The notes: generated by a model not told the origin, from the letters alone. Positions 9,621 to 18,176 are shown, counted from the first letter of the stretch. The stretch is DNA of 23,278 nucleotides from Coemansia sp. RSA 1804 (GCA_027578815.1 JANBTH010000258.1:1-23278); one strand, 5' to 3'. Translations and numbers: made by a program.

Positions 9621-9837
9621 CGTGCCTCAAAGCATATGGAGAAAAGGACATTCTTCTTGATCTTGGCGGACATGGCCTTGTTTTCCCTTTTTCTGCTTTT
9701 ATCCATTTCCCTCCGCACTTCTCGCTCATACTTTCCGCTCCCTTCTATTCCCAACTATTGTGCTAGCCCGTCTCTAAATTAGTAGTCTATCAGTTGCACT
9801 TTTCGGCATCTCTTCTTTTTTTCTATCTCTTGCAGTT

Positions 9838-9855
9838 GGCCAAATCGCTTTGGCC
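9838..9855. promoter_or_regulatory. Perfect inverted repeat in the PMT leader/promoter
   Basis: Arms GGCCAAA and TTTGGCC are separated by TCGC, about 100 bases before the PMT ATG. It could fold as a 7-bp hairpin in RNA or be a palindromic protein-binding site. The function is not known. Confidence 0.4.
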
Positions 9856-9951
9856 TTTGCTACCCCCTCTTCTAGAGAGCCAAGTTGTGCGTGCGTGTGT
9901 TTCCTTTTTAGATTCGCTTGTAGTGCCCGCGTGGCAATCTTTTGAGCGGAA

Positions 9952-12660
9952 ATGGCGCACCTAGAGAACATGCGCTACAGGAAGCAGCCTGGGGCATCTG
10001 CGATTTATGACGACGCAACGGTAATCTCGGGGATTTCGCCTGGGTCCACAAGCACCTCTGCTGGTCACGATAATAATGGCTTTTATGACAACGCACCGCC
10101 CATGTCGGACGCAAGCCTGGGCTACAGCTACGAAAAGAAGGATCTTGACTACTCGACCCACGCTGCCATGCCGCAGCACCCTGGAGGCGTCGACAGAGGC
10201 CCAAGGCTCAGGATCACCAAGAACCAGTGGATGACGCTTGGGATAATTGTCATCCTTGCGGCCTACGTGCGTCTGTGGAGACTCTCCAACCCAACAAGCG
10301 TGGTCTTCGATGAGGTGCACTTTGGCAAGTTTGCTGGAAAGTACATCAACGGCACCTACTTCTTTGACGTCCATCCTCCGCTGGCAAAGATGATGTTTGC
10401 GGCCGTTGGCAAGGCAGCTGGGTACGACGGTGTCTTCAACTTCAAGGAGATTGGACTTGACTACATTTCTGCTGGCGTGCCCTATGTTGCCATGCGTCTG
10501 CTGCCAGCGCTTCTTGGTCTCGCTATGGTCCCAATTACGTACATTTCGCTTGCAGCGCTGGGCCATGCCGGGGATGCATGTGCGCTTGGGGCGCTGCTCG
10601 TTGTGTTTGAGAACGCACTGCTTACACAGTCACGCCTTATTCTGCTGGACTCTGCGCTGATATTCTTTACAGGCGCGACTATTATGTTCTGGTCGTTGTT
10701 CTTCACCGAGTCGCACCGCCCGTTCAGCAACCGGTGGTGGGCATATCTGCTGCTGACCGGCATCAACATGGGCAATGCGCTTAGCTGCAAATGGGTTGGG
10801 CTTTTCCTCGTTGCCACGATTGGAGTCTGGACCATCAAGGACCTGTGGGAGAAGCTGGGTGACCTGAGCATTACGCCTGGCCAGTACGTCAAGCACTTTT
10901 TGGCACGCAGCATTGCGCTGATTGTGGTTCCAGTCACGGTGTATCTGTTTTGGTTCCAGATCCACTTTATGGTTCTGCACAAGTCTGGAGACGGCAATGC
11001 GTTCATGAGCCCCGAGTTCCAAAACACCCTTGACGGCGTCAATCTGGGCCACACGCCGCGCGACGTGTACTACGGCTCGCGTGTGCGCATCCGCCATGAC
11101 GCAACCAACGCTGGGTACTTGCATTCCCATTTGAGTAACTATGAGACAGGCTCGAAGCAGCAGCAAGTGACGCTCTACGGCTTCCGCGACGAAAACAACT
11201 ACTGGGTGCTCACCCGCACGGAGGCAGCCGAAGAGAGATATGCCAACTCGTCTGACCCGGTTGCGCTGGAGCAGATCAAGGACGGCGACATTGTGCGCCT
11301 GCTTCACTGGAAGACGCACCGCCGTCTGCACTCGCACAACGAGCGGCCGCCGGTGACCACGAACGACTACCAGAACGAGGTTACTGGCTACGGCTGGGAG
11401 GGATTCAAGGGCGACTCGAATGACCACTGGCGCGTGCAGATCCTTGAGGGCGACCCAAGCGTCCCGGAGTCCAAGAAGAAGCTAATGTCCATCCACTCAA
11501 AGTTCCGTCTGATCCACACCAACCAGCACTGCGCGCTGTTCTCCAACCGCAGAAAGCTCCCCAAGTGGGGCCATGAGCAGGTCGAGGTGACCTGCATGAA
11601 GTCGGCAAAATTCCCCAAGACCCTCTGGCGCATCGAAACCAACGTTAACGAGAAGATCCCTGCCGGCGCAGCCTTGGCAGAGTACAAGCGTCCGGGACTC
11701 ATTGCAAAGGTCATGGAGGCCACCGCCGTGATGTGGCGCGTCAACAATGGGCTGACCAAGAGCCATCCGTACGAGAGCCGTCCGCACACCTGGCCCTGGC
11801 TGCGCCGGGGAATAGCATACTGGGGACGCGGCAACAACGGCATCTATCTGATGGGCACGCCGATTCTGTGGTGGCTGTCGTTTGTTGCGATTATTGTCTT
11901 TGCAGGATTCCAGGTTGTTCTGTTCTTGCGCGACTGCCGCGGGATGCACGATCGTCTGATGGGCATTCGGGAGCGGTACTTTGAGAGCGTTGGCTTTCTG
12001 TCTGTTGGCTGGGTGCTCCACTGGGTTCCCTTCTTCCTCATGGGACGCCAGCTGTTTCTGCACCACTATCTTCCAGCGCTGTGGATTTCGCTCCTGTCGC
12101 TTGTTGGCACCCTCGATCTGTTCACCCGTCGCATGAGTCGCCGTGTGCGCCAGGTGCTGATGCTCGGGCTCCTGCTTATCACCATCCGCATGTACTTCCA
12201 GTACAGCCATCTTGCCTATGGCACGGCCTGGACACGCCAGGGCTGCGAGCGCAGCAAGTGGCTCGGCTCGTGGAACTACGACTGCAAGCGCTACGTGGAT
12301 CTGGACATCAAGCCCAGCATCACCCATCTCGATATTCCTACGCCAACCCAGACCTTCAGCCCACACATCGGCGGAGCTCCTCTGGTCATCACCGCCAACC
12401 ACGACGACCCGCCAGAGGCAGAGCACTTTGATCCGCTGGAGCACGAGAACAAGCTCAACGAGCCGGCGCCCCGCATCGATCACGACAAGCTCAACTCTGA
12501 CGCAACCAGGCTCAACAAGGGAGCCATCAAGTCTGCAACCACCTCCAGCGCACAGACTGTCACTAGCGATCCAAACCCCGCTCACGTCGACGAGAACTTT
12601 GTTGGCGCAGACGCTGGAAACCCGGCTGCTGCTCTTTCGATCCCAGCAAAGAACGACTAG
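9952..12660 (+). CDS. PMT: Dolichyl-phosphate-mannose-protein O-mannosyltransferase (PMT family)
   Basis: This multi-spanning ER enzyme transfers mannose from dolichyl-phosphate-mannose to Ser/Thr of secretory proteins, the first step of O-mannosylation of fungal wall and surface proteins. The 902 residues comprise an N-terminal cytosolic, disordered, Tyr/Ser-rich segment (1-90), TM1 (about 93-107) and the first luminal loop with the catalytic pair in FDEVHFGKF (D120, E121), then DVHPPLAKM. More TM helices follow. A luminal MIR region (about 360-555) contains YLHSHLSNYETGSKQQQVT and RLHSHNERPPV. The C-terminal helices include FFLMGRQLFLHHYLPAL. The LHSH and KLPKWG...EVTC motifs fit PMT1/PMT2-type enzymes better than PMT4/POMT1; I cannot fix the subfamily. 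The last ~115 residues are a hydrophilic, disordered tail, an extension relative to typical family length (about 750-820). The start is the first ATG of the open frame. No intron is required within the ORF. Confidence 0.95.
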   Translation: MAHLENMRYRKQPGASAIYDDATVISGISPGSTSTSAGHDNNGFYDNAPPMSDASLGYSYEKKDLDYSTHAAMPQHPGGVDRGPRLRITKNQWMTLGIIVILAAYVRLWRLSNPTSVVFDEVHFGKFAGKYINGTYFFDVHPPLAKMMFAAVGKAAGYDGVFNFKEIGLDYISAGVPYVAMRLLPALLGLAMVPITYISLAALGHAGDACALGALLVVFENALLTQSRLILLDSALIFFTGATIMFWSLFFTESHRPFSNRWWAYLLLTGINMGNALSCKWVGLFLVATIGVWTIKDLWEKLGDLSITPGQYVKHFLARSIALIVVPVTVYLFWFQIHFMVLHKSGDGNAFMSPEFQNTLDGVNLGHTPRDVYYGSRVRIRHDATNAGYLHSHLSNYETGSKQQQVTLYGFRDENNYWVLTRTEAAEERYANSSDPVALEQIKDGDIVRLLHWKTHRRLHSHNERPPVTTNDYQNEVTGYGWEGFKGDSNDHWRVQILEGDPSVPESKKKLMSIHSKFRLIHTNQHCALFSNRRKLPKWGHEQVEVTCMKSAKFPKTLWRIETNVNEKIPAGAALAEYKRPGLIAKVMEATAVMWRVNNGLTKSHPYESRPHTWPWLRRGIAYWGRGNNGIYLMGTPILWWLSFVAIIVFAGFQVVLFLRDCRGMHDRLMGIRERYFESVGFLSVGWVLHWVPFFLMGRQLFLHHYLPALWISLLSLVGTLDLFTRRMSRRVRQVLMLGLLLITIRMYFQYSHLAYGTAWTRQGCERSKWLGSWNYDCKRYVDLDIKPSITHLDIPTPTQTFSPHIGGAPLVITANHDDPPEAEHFDPLEHENKLNEPAPRIDHDKLNSDATRLNKGAIKSATTSSAQTVTSDPNPAHVDENFVGADAGNPAAALSIPAKND

Positions 12661-12736
12661 CCGACCTCCCGCTTTCCTTCTCTTCTTCTCCCCTCCCCAT
12701 TTGCCAGAGCATATGTTTTTTCTTACTAAAAAGGCA

Positions 12737-12742
12737 AATAAA
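12737..12742 (+). terminator. Candidate poly(A) signal AATAAA of PMT
   Basis: This consensus hexamer lies 77 bases after the PMT stop, in the short spacer between convergent genes. Confidence 0.5.
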
Positions 12743-12786
12743 ACCATTGGCAAACACATTGTATCTGTTCTGAAGAAGAAGAAGAG

Positions 12787-12792
12787 TTTATT
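12787..12792 (-). terminator. Candidate poly(A) signal AATAAA of kanadaptin gene
   Basis: TTTATT on the plus strand reads AATAAA on the minus strand, 18 bases after the kanadaptin stop. Together with the PMT signal it leaves about 45 bases between the two hexamers, so the convergent transcripts probably overlap slightly at their 3' ends. Confidence 0.45.
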
Positions 12793-12809
12793 ATCGCTGA
12801 CATTATTGT

Positions 12810-14348
12810 CTAGTACCCGAACTTTTCGTTCAAAAACGTCCGGCCATCACCGGTCTGGTTGTCCGGTGCCTGCCACGACTCCTCCTCCTCCTCATTCTCG
12901 TCCTTGGGCACGGTGGTATCTGGATGGGTCTCCCTGACAGAATTGGAAGCAGCGTGCTTTCTTTCCAGATCGTGCTGTTCTGGCTCTTGCTTAGGCTGAC
13001 GCATGGGTGCCGATGCACTGGCGGGGTGCGGACTCACACTAGGTTCTTTTGCCGAGCCATTATTCCTCTTATTCGCATCGCTCTTCTGCGCGTGCACGGC
13101 GCGTGGTGGCTGGCCAATACCGACGTGGTCGTCGGGCATAACAAGTCTGACAAGCGTCTCGAGCCTCTCCTTCTCTTTGCGAAGGACATCCAGCTGCTCT
13201 GTGAGTCTCTTTCGGTCGCCTTCCTTTTCGCTCCGGGCAAGCGTGGTCATGTATGCGTCGAGCTCGTCGGCATCATCGACAGGATCATGGCTAGGGTCGG
13301 CTGCTCCTGGCTCAGGCAGCAGATTATTGAGACTTCTTTCTGTCTGAGCCATATCGGCAGACACATGGGCCAACTTGGCAGATAGACTAGCATACGTCTC
13401 CGGCGCTTCCTCCTGCAATGCATGTTTGCCTGTGCGCTGCCTCTTGTGTTGCAGCGTATGGTCGTAGTAATAAGAGTCGTCGTCGTCTTCGTCGTCGATT
13501 TCGCCAATACGGCTGCTGCTGTTCTTGCCATGGATCGATGCTAAGGATTCTCTGTCACCAGAGGAGTCCGTAGGGAGGTGCCCATGTTTATCAAGCTTTT
13601 GCAGCGCATCCAAACACGCGAGCCGTTCAGCGTCCCGCTTGTTTGCGGCCTTTGCAACACCCTCAAGCACGCCGCCACGCTCGTCTGAGAATGGCAGCGA
13701 TATCCGCACCAAGTAAACGCGCGTTTCAGACTCATTGCTGTTGTCGGTGCCTTCAGAGACGCTGTGCGATGTGGCGATGGCATTTGGCTCGTACGAGTGC
13801 TCGTTCTCCTCGAGAAACAAGCGCAAAAACTCGACAGGATTCTTGCTATCCGATCTGCCGGTGCTTAACTTCCTCCTCCGCTGTACATACCCAGCACTTT
13901 CCTCTTCTTCGTCGTCATCCTCTAGATCGCCATTTGCCTGGTCGCTGCTTCCAAAGACCCAAACACGCGAGCTCATGCCAAACCTGATCTGGTCCCCAAT
14001 ATCCAATGGTGCCGGTACGTTTGGCTGCATCTTTCTCTTGTTCACGTACGATCCATGGCTGCTCCCCAGATCCACTAGCTGGGCCTTTCCTCCGTCGTCA
14101 ACAAACTGCAGAACCGCATGGTACCGCGAAATAGACGCATGGTCCATCGGAAAGTCGCATGTTGGCAGTCGTCCAAATGTAAAGTGTGTGGAGTCCGACC
14201 CCTTAAACTCATGTGTTCCCACCAGGCTGCCTTGTTTTATCACCTCCAGCGTGTACGCCCCCGCTGGTTTGCTTGCATTCGATGGCGGCTGGTACTTTAG
14301 TGGCGGTGGCTCCAAGGACACGCGCTTGCCCGCAATTGCTTCTTCCAT
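12810..14348 (-). CDS. Kanadaptin (SLC4A1AP) homologue, FHA-domain nuclear protein
   Basis: This 512-residue orthologue of human kanadaptin has the same domain order but is shorter. An FHA domain lies at about 47-132 with the key residues GR (59-60), SRYH (74-77), SHGS (97-100) and N103; FHA domains bind phosphothreonine peptides. A family-typical dsRBD-like fold follows at about 170-255 (FLRLFLEENEHSYE ... ACLDALQKL). Next come an acidic stretch, a predicted coiled coil with the ETYASLSAKLAHVSADMAQTE segment split around residues 320-345, and a long charged low-complexity region. The extreme C-terminus GDGRTFLNEKFGY matches the conserved kanadaptin end (GDGRTHLNDKYGY in human). Human kanadaptin was named for binding the kidney anion exchanger, but its nuclear location and FHA domain suggest an RNA-related role; the fungal function is unknown. 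The start is the first ATG, and there are no introns. It is tail-to-tail with PMT, 149 bases apart. Confidence 0.9.
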   Translation of the reverse strand: MEEAIAGKRVSLEPPPLKYQPPSNASKPAGAYTLEVIKQGSLVGTHEFKGSDSTHFTFGRLPTCDFPMDHASISRYHAVLQFVDDGGKAQLVDLGSSHGSYVNKRKMQPNVPAPLDIGDQIRFGMSSRVWVFGSSDQANGDLEDDDEEEESAGYVQRRRKLSTGRSDSKNPVEFLRLFLEENEHSYEPNAIATSHSVSEGTDNSNESETRVYLVRISLPFSDERGGVLEGVAKAANKRDAERLACLDALQKLDKHGHLPTDSSGDRESLASIHGKNSSSRIGEIDDEDDDDSYYYDHTLQHKRQRTGKHALQEEAPETYASLSAKLAHVSADMAQTERSLNNLLPEPGAADPSHDPVDDADELDAYMTTLARSEKEGDRKRLTEQLDVLRKEKERLETLVRLVMPDDHVGIGQPPRAVHAQKSDANKRNNGSAKEPSVSPHPASASAPMRQPKQEPEQHDLERKHAASNSVRETHPDTTVPKDENEEEEESWQAPDNQTGDGRTFLNEKFGY

Positions 14349-14432
14349 CTGAATTAGCTATTATACAAGAGTAATTAAAAAAGAAAACACAGAAAACTGA
14401 AGAAATATGCAAAAAGGAGAACCGAACATTGG

Positions 14433-14437
14433 AAAAA
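14433..14437 (-). terminator. Pol III terminator of tRNA-Gly
   Basis: AAAAA on the plus strand reads TTTTT on the minus strand, 23 bases downstream of the tRNA 3' end. This is a standard RNA polymerase III stop. Confidence 0.7.
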
Positions 14438-14460
14438 GAGACCGTACTGGGTCAATAAAG

Positions 14461-14531
14461 TGCATCCGCCGGGAATCGAACCCGGGTCTACCGCGTGGCA
14501 GGCGGCAATCATACCTCTGGACCACAGATGC
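14461..14531 (-). tRNA. tRNA-Gly (anticodon GCC)
   Basis: The 71 bases fold into a full cloverleaf with no intron. The acceptor arms are GCATCTG and CGGATGC (one G-U), the discriminator is A, and the A box is TGGTCCAGAGG. The anticodon stem GCCGC/GCGGT encloses the loop CTGCCAC, which gives anticodon GCC. The T arm is CCGGG-TTCGATT-CCCGG, supplying the B box. No CCA is encoded, as expected for a eukaryote. It lies 112 bases upstream of the kanadaptin start codon on the same strand. Confidence 0.97.
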
Positions 14532-15129
14532 TTTGTAAGCTGAATCCAAGCCAAATCAACCAATTTAAGCAGTGTATTCTTAACATACCAGTGTTTCTAT
14601 CTTTCTTTTATCATGTGCGTTGTAGTGCATTGTTTGTGCTGGTATTTCTTTGAATCTACTTCAAAAGTAGCCAGCAATGCTTATTCTGGGTCTAATAGTT
14701 TTTTATTATTATTATAACTTACATCAAAAACTTTATTCAAGACTCTTTGGATTAGTTTAACATCTAGTATTATAACTTTTGATATTATATTGTATTTGTA
14801 AATATGCAATAATATATCAATTGAGCCTGTTTATCTCCAGTTTATAATGCGAGAAATATGCTATATTTGTAACTGAAATTTATACGTAACTAGGCTGACA
14901 TGACAATATTTTATACAACCAGGGATTAGCGTGATCGCAATATTGGATTAATCATTCAAGTAGCCCGTGATTGTGATTTGCAATCAACTTTTTTTTCTTT
15001 CTTTAATATGGCTTTTCCCCTCTGTATTCAAAGCAAGAGAAAGTTAACAGGAAACAAGTCGCGAAAAAGATATTCTTCTCTCTCCTTTGTTTTTTTAACC
15101 TGTCTTAGTTTTTTTATCCAGTGTAGAAA
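14532..15129. other. AT-rich intergenic island between tRNA-Gly and UTP18
   Basis: About 600 bases. The section 14570-14990 is strikingly AT-rich compared with flanking genes, with runs such as TTATTATTATTATAA near 14703. I find no ORF, tRNA or clear terminal repeats. The last 130 bases are pyrimidine-rich and presumably the UTP18 promoter/leader. Such islands beside tRNA genes can be decayed retrotransposon insertions, but nothing diagnostic is visible. Confidence 0.5.
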
Positions 15130-16818
15130 ATGGGGTTTGCTTCACAGGCAAAGAATAAACGATCGGCAACGGCAGCCAACGGCGCAGAAGATACTGCCAA
15201 ACGGGCCAAAAGCCAAGCCGAGACCGATCTTGAGAGGCTTGTATTTGGAATAGATGATGACAACGAGGATGCAATAGACGAAATATTCGGCAAGGTCAAA
15301 GAAACAGAAGACCTTGACAAAGTATCTGAATTAGATGGAGAAAGCAATGATGGTAGCGACTTAGACGAGGAGAGCGATGCTAATGGTAGGGGTGACTCGC
15401 TTTTCTTTATGGATACCGAACGCCCGGACGAGGCAGGTAACAAAGGTGACGATAATGAGTCTTCTGGAGCCGATAGTGATAGTGAAGAGGAGGCGGATAG
15501 CAAGGAAGAGGCAGCCGCATGGGTGGATGAGGATACTCAGAATGCTAGGGTTGCATTAAAGGGGGCCATCCGCACACGAAAACTTCGCAAAATCGAGGGA
15601 GAAAACATAGTGCACGGAGATGTATACGAAGAACGGCTTCGTCAGCAGTTCCAAAAGATCAATCCGGTACCAAAGTGGGCGCAAGAGACGAAGGCTGAGG
15701 ATGCCTGGGGCTCTGACTCTGATGACTCGGAGGAGAAAAGGGAAGCGCGTGCAGGCAATGATCTGCTAAAGTCAAGCAAATCGCTGCTGTCAAAAACAAG
15801 TACTCTATTGCCGCCATCGATTCTAGATATTGTCAGAACGCGCAACGGGAACCAGGCGGCGCCGTCTCAGATGGCAGTTTCTGCACTTCAGTTCCATCCA
15901 ACAGCAAATGTGATGCTAACTGCTGGGCTGGACAAAACTCTGCGTCTGTTTGAGGTTGATGGAAAGGACAATCAGAAGGTCCAGTCAATTTTCTTCAAAG
16001 ATCTACCAATATCCAGCGCGCATTTTATTCGCGGCGGCCAGGAGGTTGTTGTCAGTGGATCTCGCCGCTGGTACTATTCGGTGGATGTCGAAAAGGGATC
16101 TGTGACTCGCATCAGTGGGATTCCAGGGCTCCCAAAGCTCAACAGCTTAAAGTACATGCACGGATGTAACAACGGAGACCGGCTTGCGGTGATGAGCAAT
16201 GACGGCCAGATCCACCTTGTATCTGCGCGCACAAAGCAGCTTGCGTGCACGCTGCCGATGAACGGGGTTGTGCGCGATGTATCGTTCACGGCCGATGGGA
16301 ACTACTTGTGGAGCGTCGGCACAGACAACGAGGTGTACCAGTGGGATCTTCGGCAGAACCAGTGCATAAGCCGCTGGCATGACCAGACCATGTTCCGCGC
16401 GACACGACTAGAGATTAGCCCTGACACCAGCTACTATGCCAGCGGTGACAACTCGGGCATGGTCAACATATACGATGTGAACGCAATTAAGACACAGGCG
16501 GATGCTGCTGGAAACCCCAACTCTTCTTTTGTCAATGTCAAGCCCTTCAAGGCCATCAGCAACTTGACAACGACGATCAGCGGTCTTCGGTTTAATCATA
16601 GCTCGGAGATCTTGGGCATCTTCTCGCACAAGTCTCAGAGCCAGCTCAAGCTGGTTCATCTGCCCACGGGAACGGTCTTTTCGAACTGGCCCTCGGCATC
16701 GTCCCACCTTGGCCTTGTGCAGTGCATCGATTTCTCACCAAACTCGGGACTCATGGCTGTTGGAAACGACAAGGGCAAGGCGCTGTTGTACCGGCTACCA
16801 CACTTTCAGAGCTACTAG
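15130..16818 (+). CDS. UTP18: U3 snoRNP / small-subunit processome protein Utp18 (WD40)
   Basis: Utp18 is a UTP-B subcomplex protein of the nucleolar 90S pre-ribosome, needed for 18S rRNA processing. The protein is 562 residues, close to the family length (about 550-600). The acidic N-terminal third carries the family motifs LERLVFG (35-41) and AWVDED. It also has SLFFMDTE, whose L91-F-F-M-D95 fits the arch-interacting motif (LFx-hydrophobic-D) by which Utp18 recruits the exosome helicase Mtr4. The linker VYEERLRQQFQKINPVPKWA is a Utp18/WDR50 hallmark. The C-terminal half (about 245-562) is a WD40 propeller: SALQFHPTANVMLTAGLDKT, SGSRRWYYSVDVEKG, then SFTADGNYLWSVGTDNEVYQWD, SPDTSYYASGDNSGMVNIYD and DFSPNSGLMAVGNDKGKALLY. 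The start is the first ATG after a pyrimidine-rich leader. No introns are needed. It is convergent with the Spo12-like gene. Confidence 0.95.
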   Translation: MGFASQAKNKRSATAANGAEDTAKRAKSQAETDLERLVFGIDDDNEDAIDEIFGKVKETEDLDKVSELDGESNDGSDLDEESDANGRGDSLFFMDTERPDEAGNKGDDNESSGADSDSEEEADSKEEAAAWVDEDTQNARVALKGAIRTRKLRKIEGENIVHGDVYEERLRQQFQKINPVPKWAQETKAEDAWGSDSDDSEEKREARAGNDLLKSSKSLLSKTSTLLPPSILDIVRTRNGNQAAPSQMAVSALQFHPTANVMLTAGLDKTLRLFEVDGKDNQKVQSIFFKDLPISSAHFIRGGQEVVVSGSRRWYYSVDVEKGSVTRISGIPGLPKLNSLKYMHGCNNGDRLAVMSNDGQIHLVSARTKQLACTLPMNGVVRDVSFTADGNYLWSVGTDNEVYQWDLRQNQCISRWHDQTMFRATRLEISPDTSYYASGDNSGMVNIYDVNAIKTQADAAGNPNSSFVNVKPFKAISNLTTTISGLRFNHSSEILGIFSHKSQSQLKLVHLPTGTVFSNWPSASSHLGLVQCIDFSPNSGLMAVGNDKGKALLYRLPHFQSY

Positions 16819-17135
16819 ACCAGACAAGGCATATTGATCAGCGCAGCATTACTGAATAGCTAGCGATTCGGATGGGCTTTTAGCAGAACAAGATAATAAA
16901 AATACATGGATTTCAATGTGCCAACCATGGCTATATGCTCTTTTGGCCAGAATATAAAGCCAAGACGTGGGATATACTTTTATTCAGAAACAAAACAAAC
17001 GCTCAAGAATAAGAAGAAAAAAAGAGTTGTGATGAGTCGAATGAACTATGACCAAGGAATAATAAACCCATTCACTCTCCTTTCAAAGCCAGACTTTTTA
17101 TGGAACCATTGAGTGAAAGAGTCTCCTTTTTCCAG
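16819..17135. other. Convergent intergenic region UTP18 / Spo12-like
   Basis: This 317-bp spacer holds the 3' ends of two convergent genes. AATAAA at 16895-16900 (+) fits UTP18. TTTATT at 16979-16984 reads AATAAA on the minus strand and may serve the Spo12-like gene. No ORF is convincing. Confidence 0.5.
16895..16900 (+). terminator. Candidate poly(A) signal AATAAA of UTP18
   Basis: A consensus hexamer 77 bases after the UTP18 stop, at a usual distance. Confidence 0.45.
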
Positions 17136-17636
17136 CTACTTGTGGTCAACAACGCTTTGCTTGCTATCCTGCTTCATAGTTTCAAAAAGAGAGCCAAGGA
17201 CCTGAGGGCTCAGATCTCTAGAGATCTTCTTGTGCCTCAGGTTCTTGACGCCGCGTGTGGCAGGCGACATGATTGAATCTGTTGGACTGGCCAAACCCAG
17301 GCACATGTGGTGCGCCATCTTTGGCTTTGCTGGAAGCCGGGTGGCCCCGTCCTTTGCCGTAACTGGCTTGCGCACGCCCTGTTTGCCCAGCGCACGGGAC
17401 GCTGGGTTGGTAAGTGTTCTGCCGCCCAGTCTGGACTGGATCTGCTTGAACGCTTCCTGCTCCTGCTGCCGCTGCTGCTGGTGTTGCTTTCGTGCCGGTG
17501 GCTGCGGAATATTTGTTGGCTGGCTCAAATAGGCTGGCGATGCAGCGGATCCTAGAGCAGGCATAGATGGCAGTGGAGACATGGTGGAAGATGCCGGAGG
17601 TGTGGATGTAGATGACTTCGCGTTAGCAGTGTCCAT
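17136..17636 (-). CDS. Spo12-like protein, putative mitotic-exit regulator
   Basis: A 166-residue, intrinsically disordered, basic protein. Residues 1-50 are Ser/Thr/Pro-rich, a Gln-rich stretch (51-65) follows, and the C-terminal half is basic. The block LASPTDSIMSPATRGVKNLR (115-134) matches the SPTD-xxx-SP core I recall for the Spo12 family; budding-yeast Spo12 acts in the FEAR pathway that frees the Cdc14 phosphatase at mitotic exit. Five Ser-Pro sites (for example S117, S124, S143) are potential CDK/Cdc14 targets. The start is the ATG at 17636. The frame continues five codons upstream but begins with TTG, not ATG. The reading frame and the ORF are well supported by biased, clean composition. 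The family call rests on one short motif, so it is moderate; otherwise this is a hypothetical disordered protein. Confidence 0.6.
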   Translation of the reverse strand: MDTANAKSSTSTPPASSTMSPLPSMPALGSAASPAYLSQPTNIPQPPARKQHQQQRQQEQEAFKQIQSRLGGRTLTNPASRALGKQGVRKPVTAKDGATRLPAKPKMAHHMCLGLASPTDSIMSPATRGVKNLRHKKISRDLSPQVLGSLFETMKQDSKQSVVDHK

Positions 17637-17993
17637 ATTCTTAGTGTGCAAAAGTAAAAGTGGAAATAAACATAAACATAAAAGGCGGGTAAAGAAGGAT
17701 AAACAGAGATACGTGAAAGAGAAAAGAGAAGTAAAACAGGCATTCCTCTGAAAAATATAGCCCTCTTAAAGGCAATCAGACAATGGGCGTGTAACTTTCT
17801 GAGCCACAAGTAGAGCCTGTTCAGAGTCTTTTTTTGCTTGACCACACACTTTATGAGAGAAAAACAAACAAACAAACACCTCAAGCTTGGGGCAGTTGGG
17901 GAAAGCACATTTTCTTTATTGACATTTCGTCAGTGGATGCTGATTGGCTTTCACCAGAATAGCGTCAACAAATACAGTGCTTTACAAACTAAA
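17637..17993. other. Intergenic region upstream of Spo12-like gene
   Basis: About 360 bases upstream of the minus-strand Spo12-like gene, presumably its promoter and leader. Purine-rich at 17640-17740. I see no gene, repeat or recognised site. Confidence 0.45.
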
Positions 17994-18176
17994 ATGACGT
18001 TTAAAAGACCAAAGACACCTCCTGGTTCCAGTTTGAACCAGGCGGAGCCAGTCAACACATTTTCAACGCAGGCGATTCAAACTGCCATCGCTGCGTTTCC
18101 TTTTCATAAACTTTTTGTTTATCGGTATAATTCTAATCGGCAGATAGTTGGAACTCTAGATGTGGACCCAGCATAA
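17994..18176 (+). pseudogene. Short ORF (60 aa), member or relic of a local small repeat family
   Basis: An ATG-initiated ORF of 60 codons begins MTFKRPKTPPGSS and ends RQIVGTLDVDPA. It resembles no family I know. It is listed because both of its ends recur beyond the F-box-like gene. Its start region (17991-18013) matches 20308-20330 at 22 of 23 bases. Its end (18120-18189) matches 20218-20287 without gaps at 57 of 70 bases. It may be an intact small gene, the last exon of a larger decayed gene, or a repeat that happens to be open. Coding status is uncertain. Confidence 0.35.

Larger units (their letters stand above)
9475..9951. other. Intergenic region RAMP4-like - PMT
   Basis: This 477-bp spacer contains AATAAA at 9615-9620, a plausible poly(A) signal for the RAMP4-like gene. 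The downstream half is pyrimidine-rich and presumably the PMT promoter/leader. It includes a strong 3'-splice-site-like TCTCTTGCAG ending at 9835, followed immediately by a hairpin-forming inverted repeat. No gene is seen. Confidence 0.5.

Noticed and set aside
11497..12759. 420-codon open frame antisense to PMT
   Set aside because: It is a shadow of the GC-rich third positions of PMT. PMT itself has clear catalytic motifs.
13735..14352. 205-codon open frame antisense to kanadaptin
   Set aside because: The opposite strand encodes the FHA domain with conserved residues. The antisense product is Ser/Leu-rich and unlike any family.
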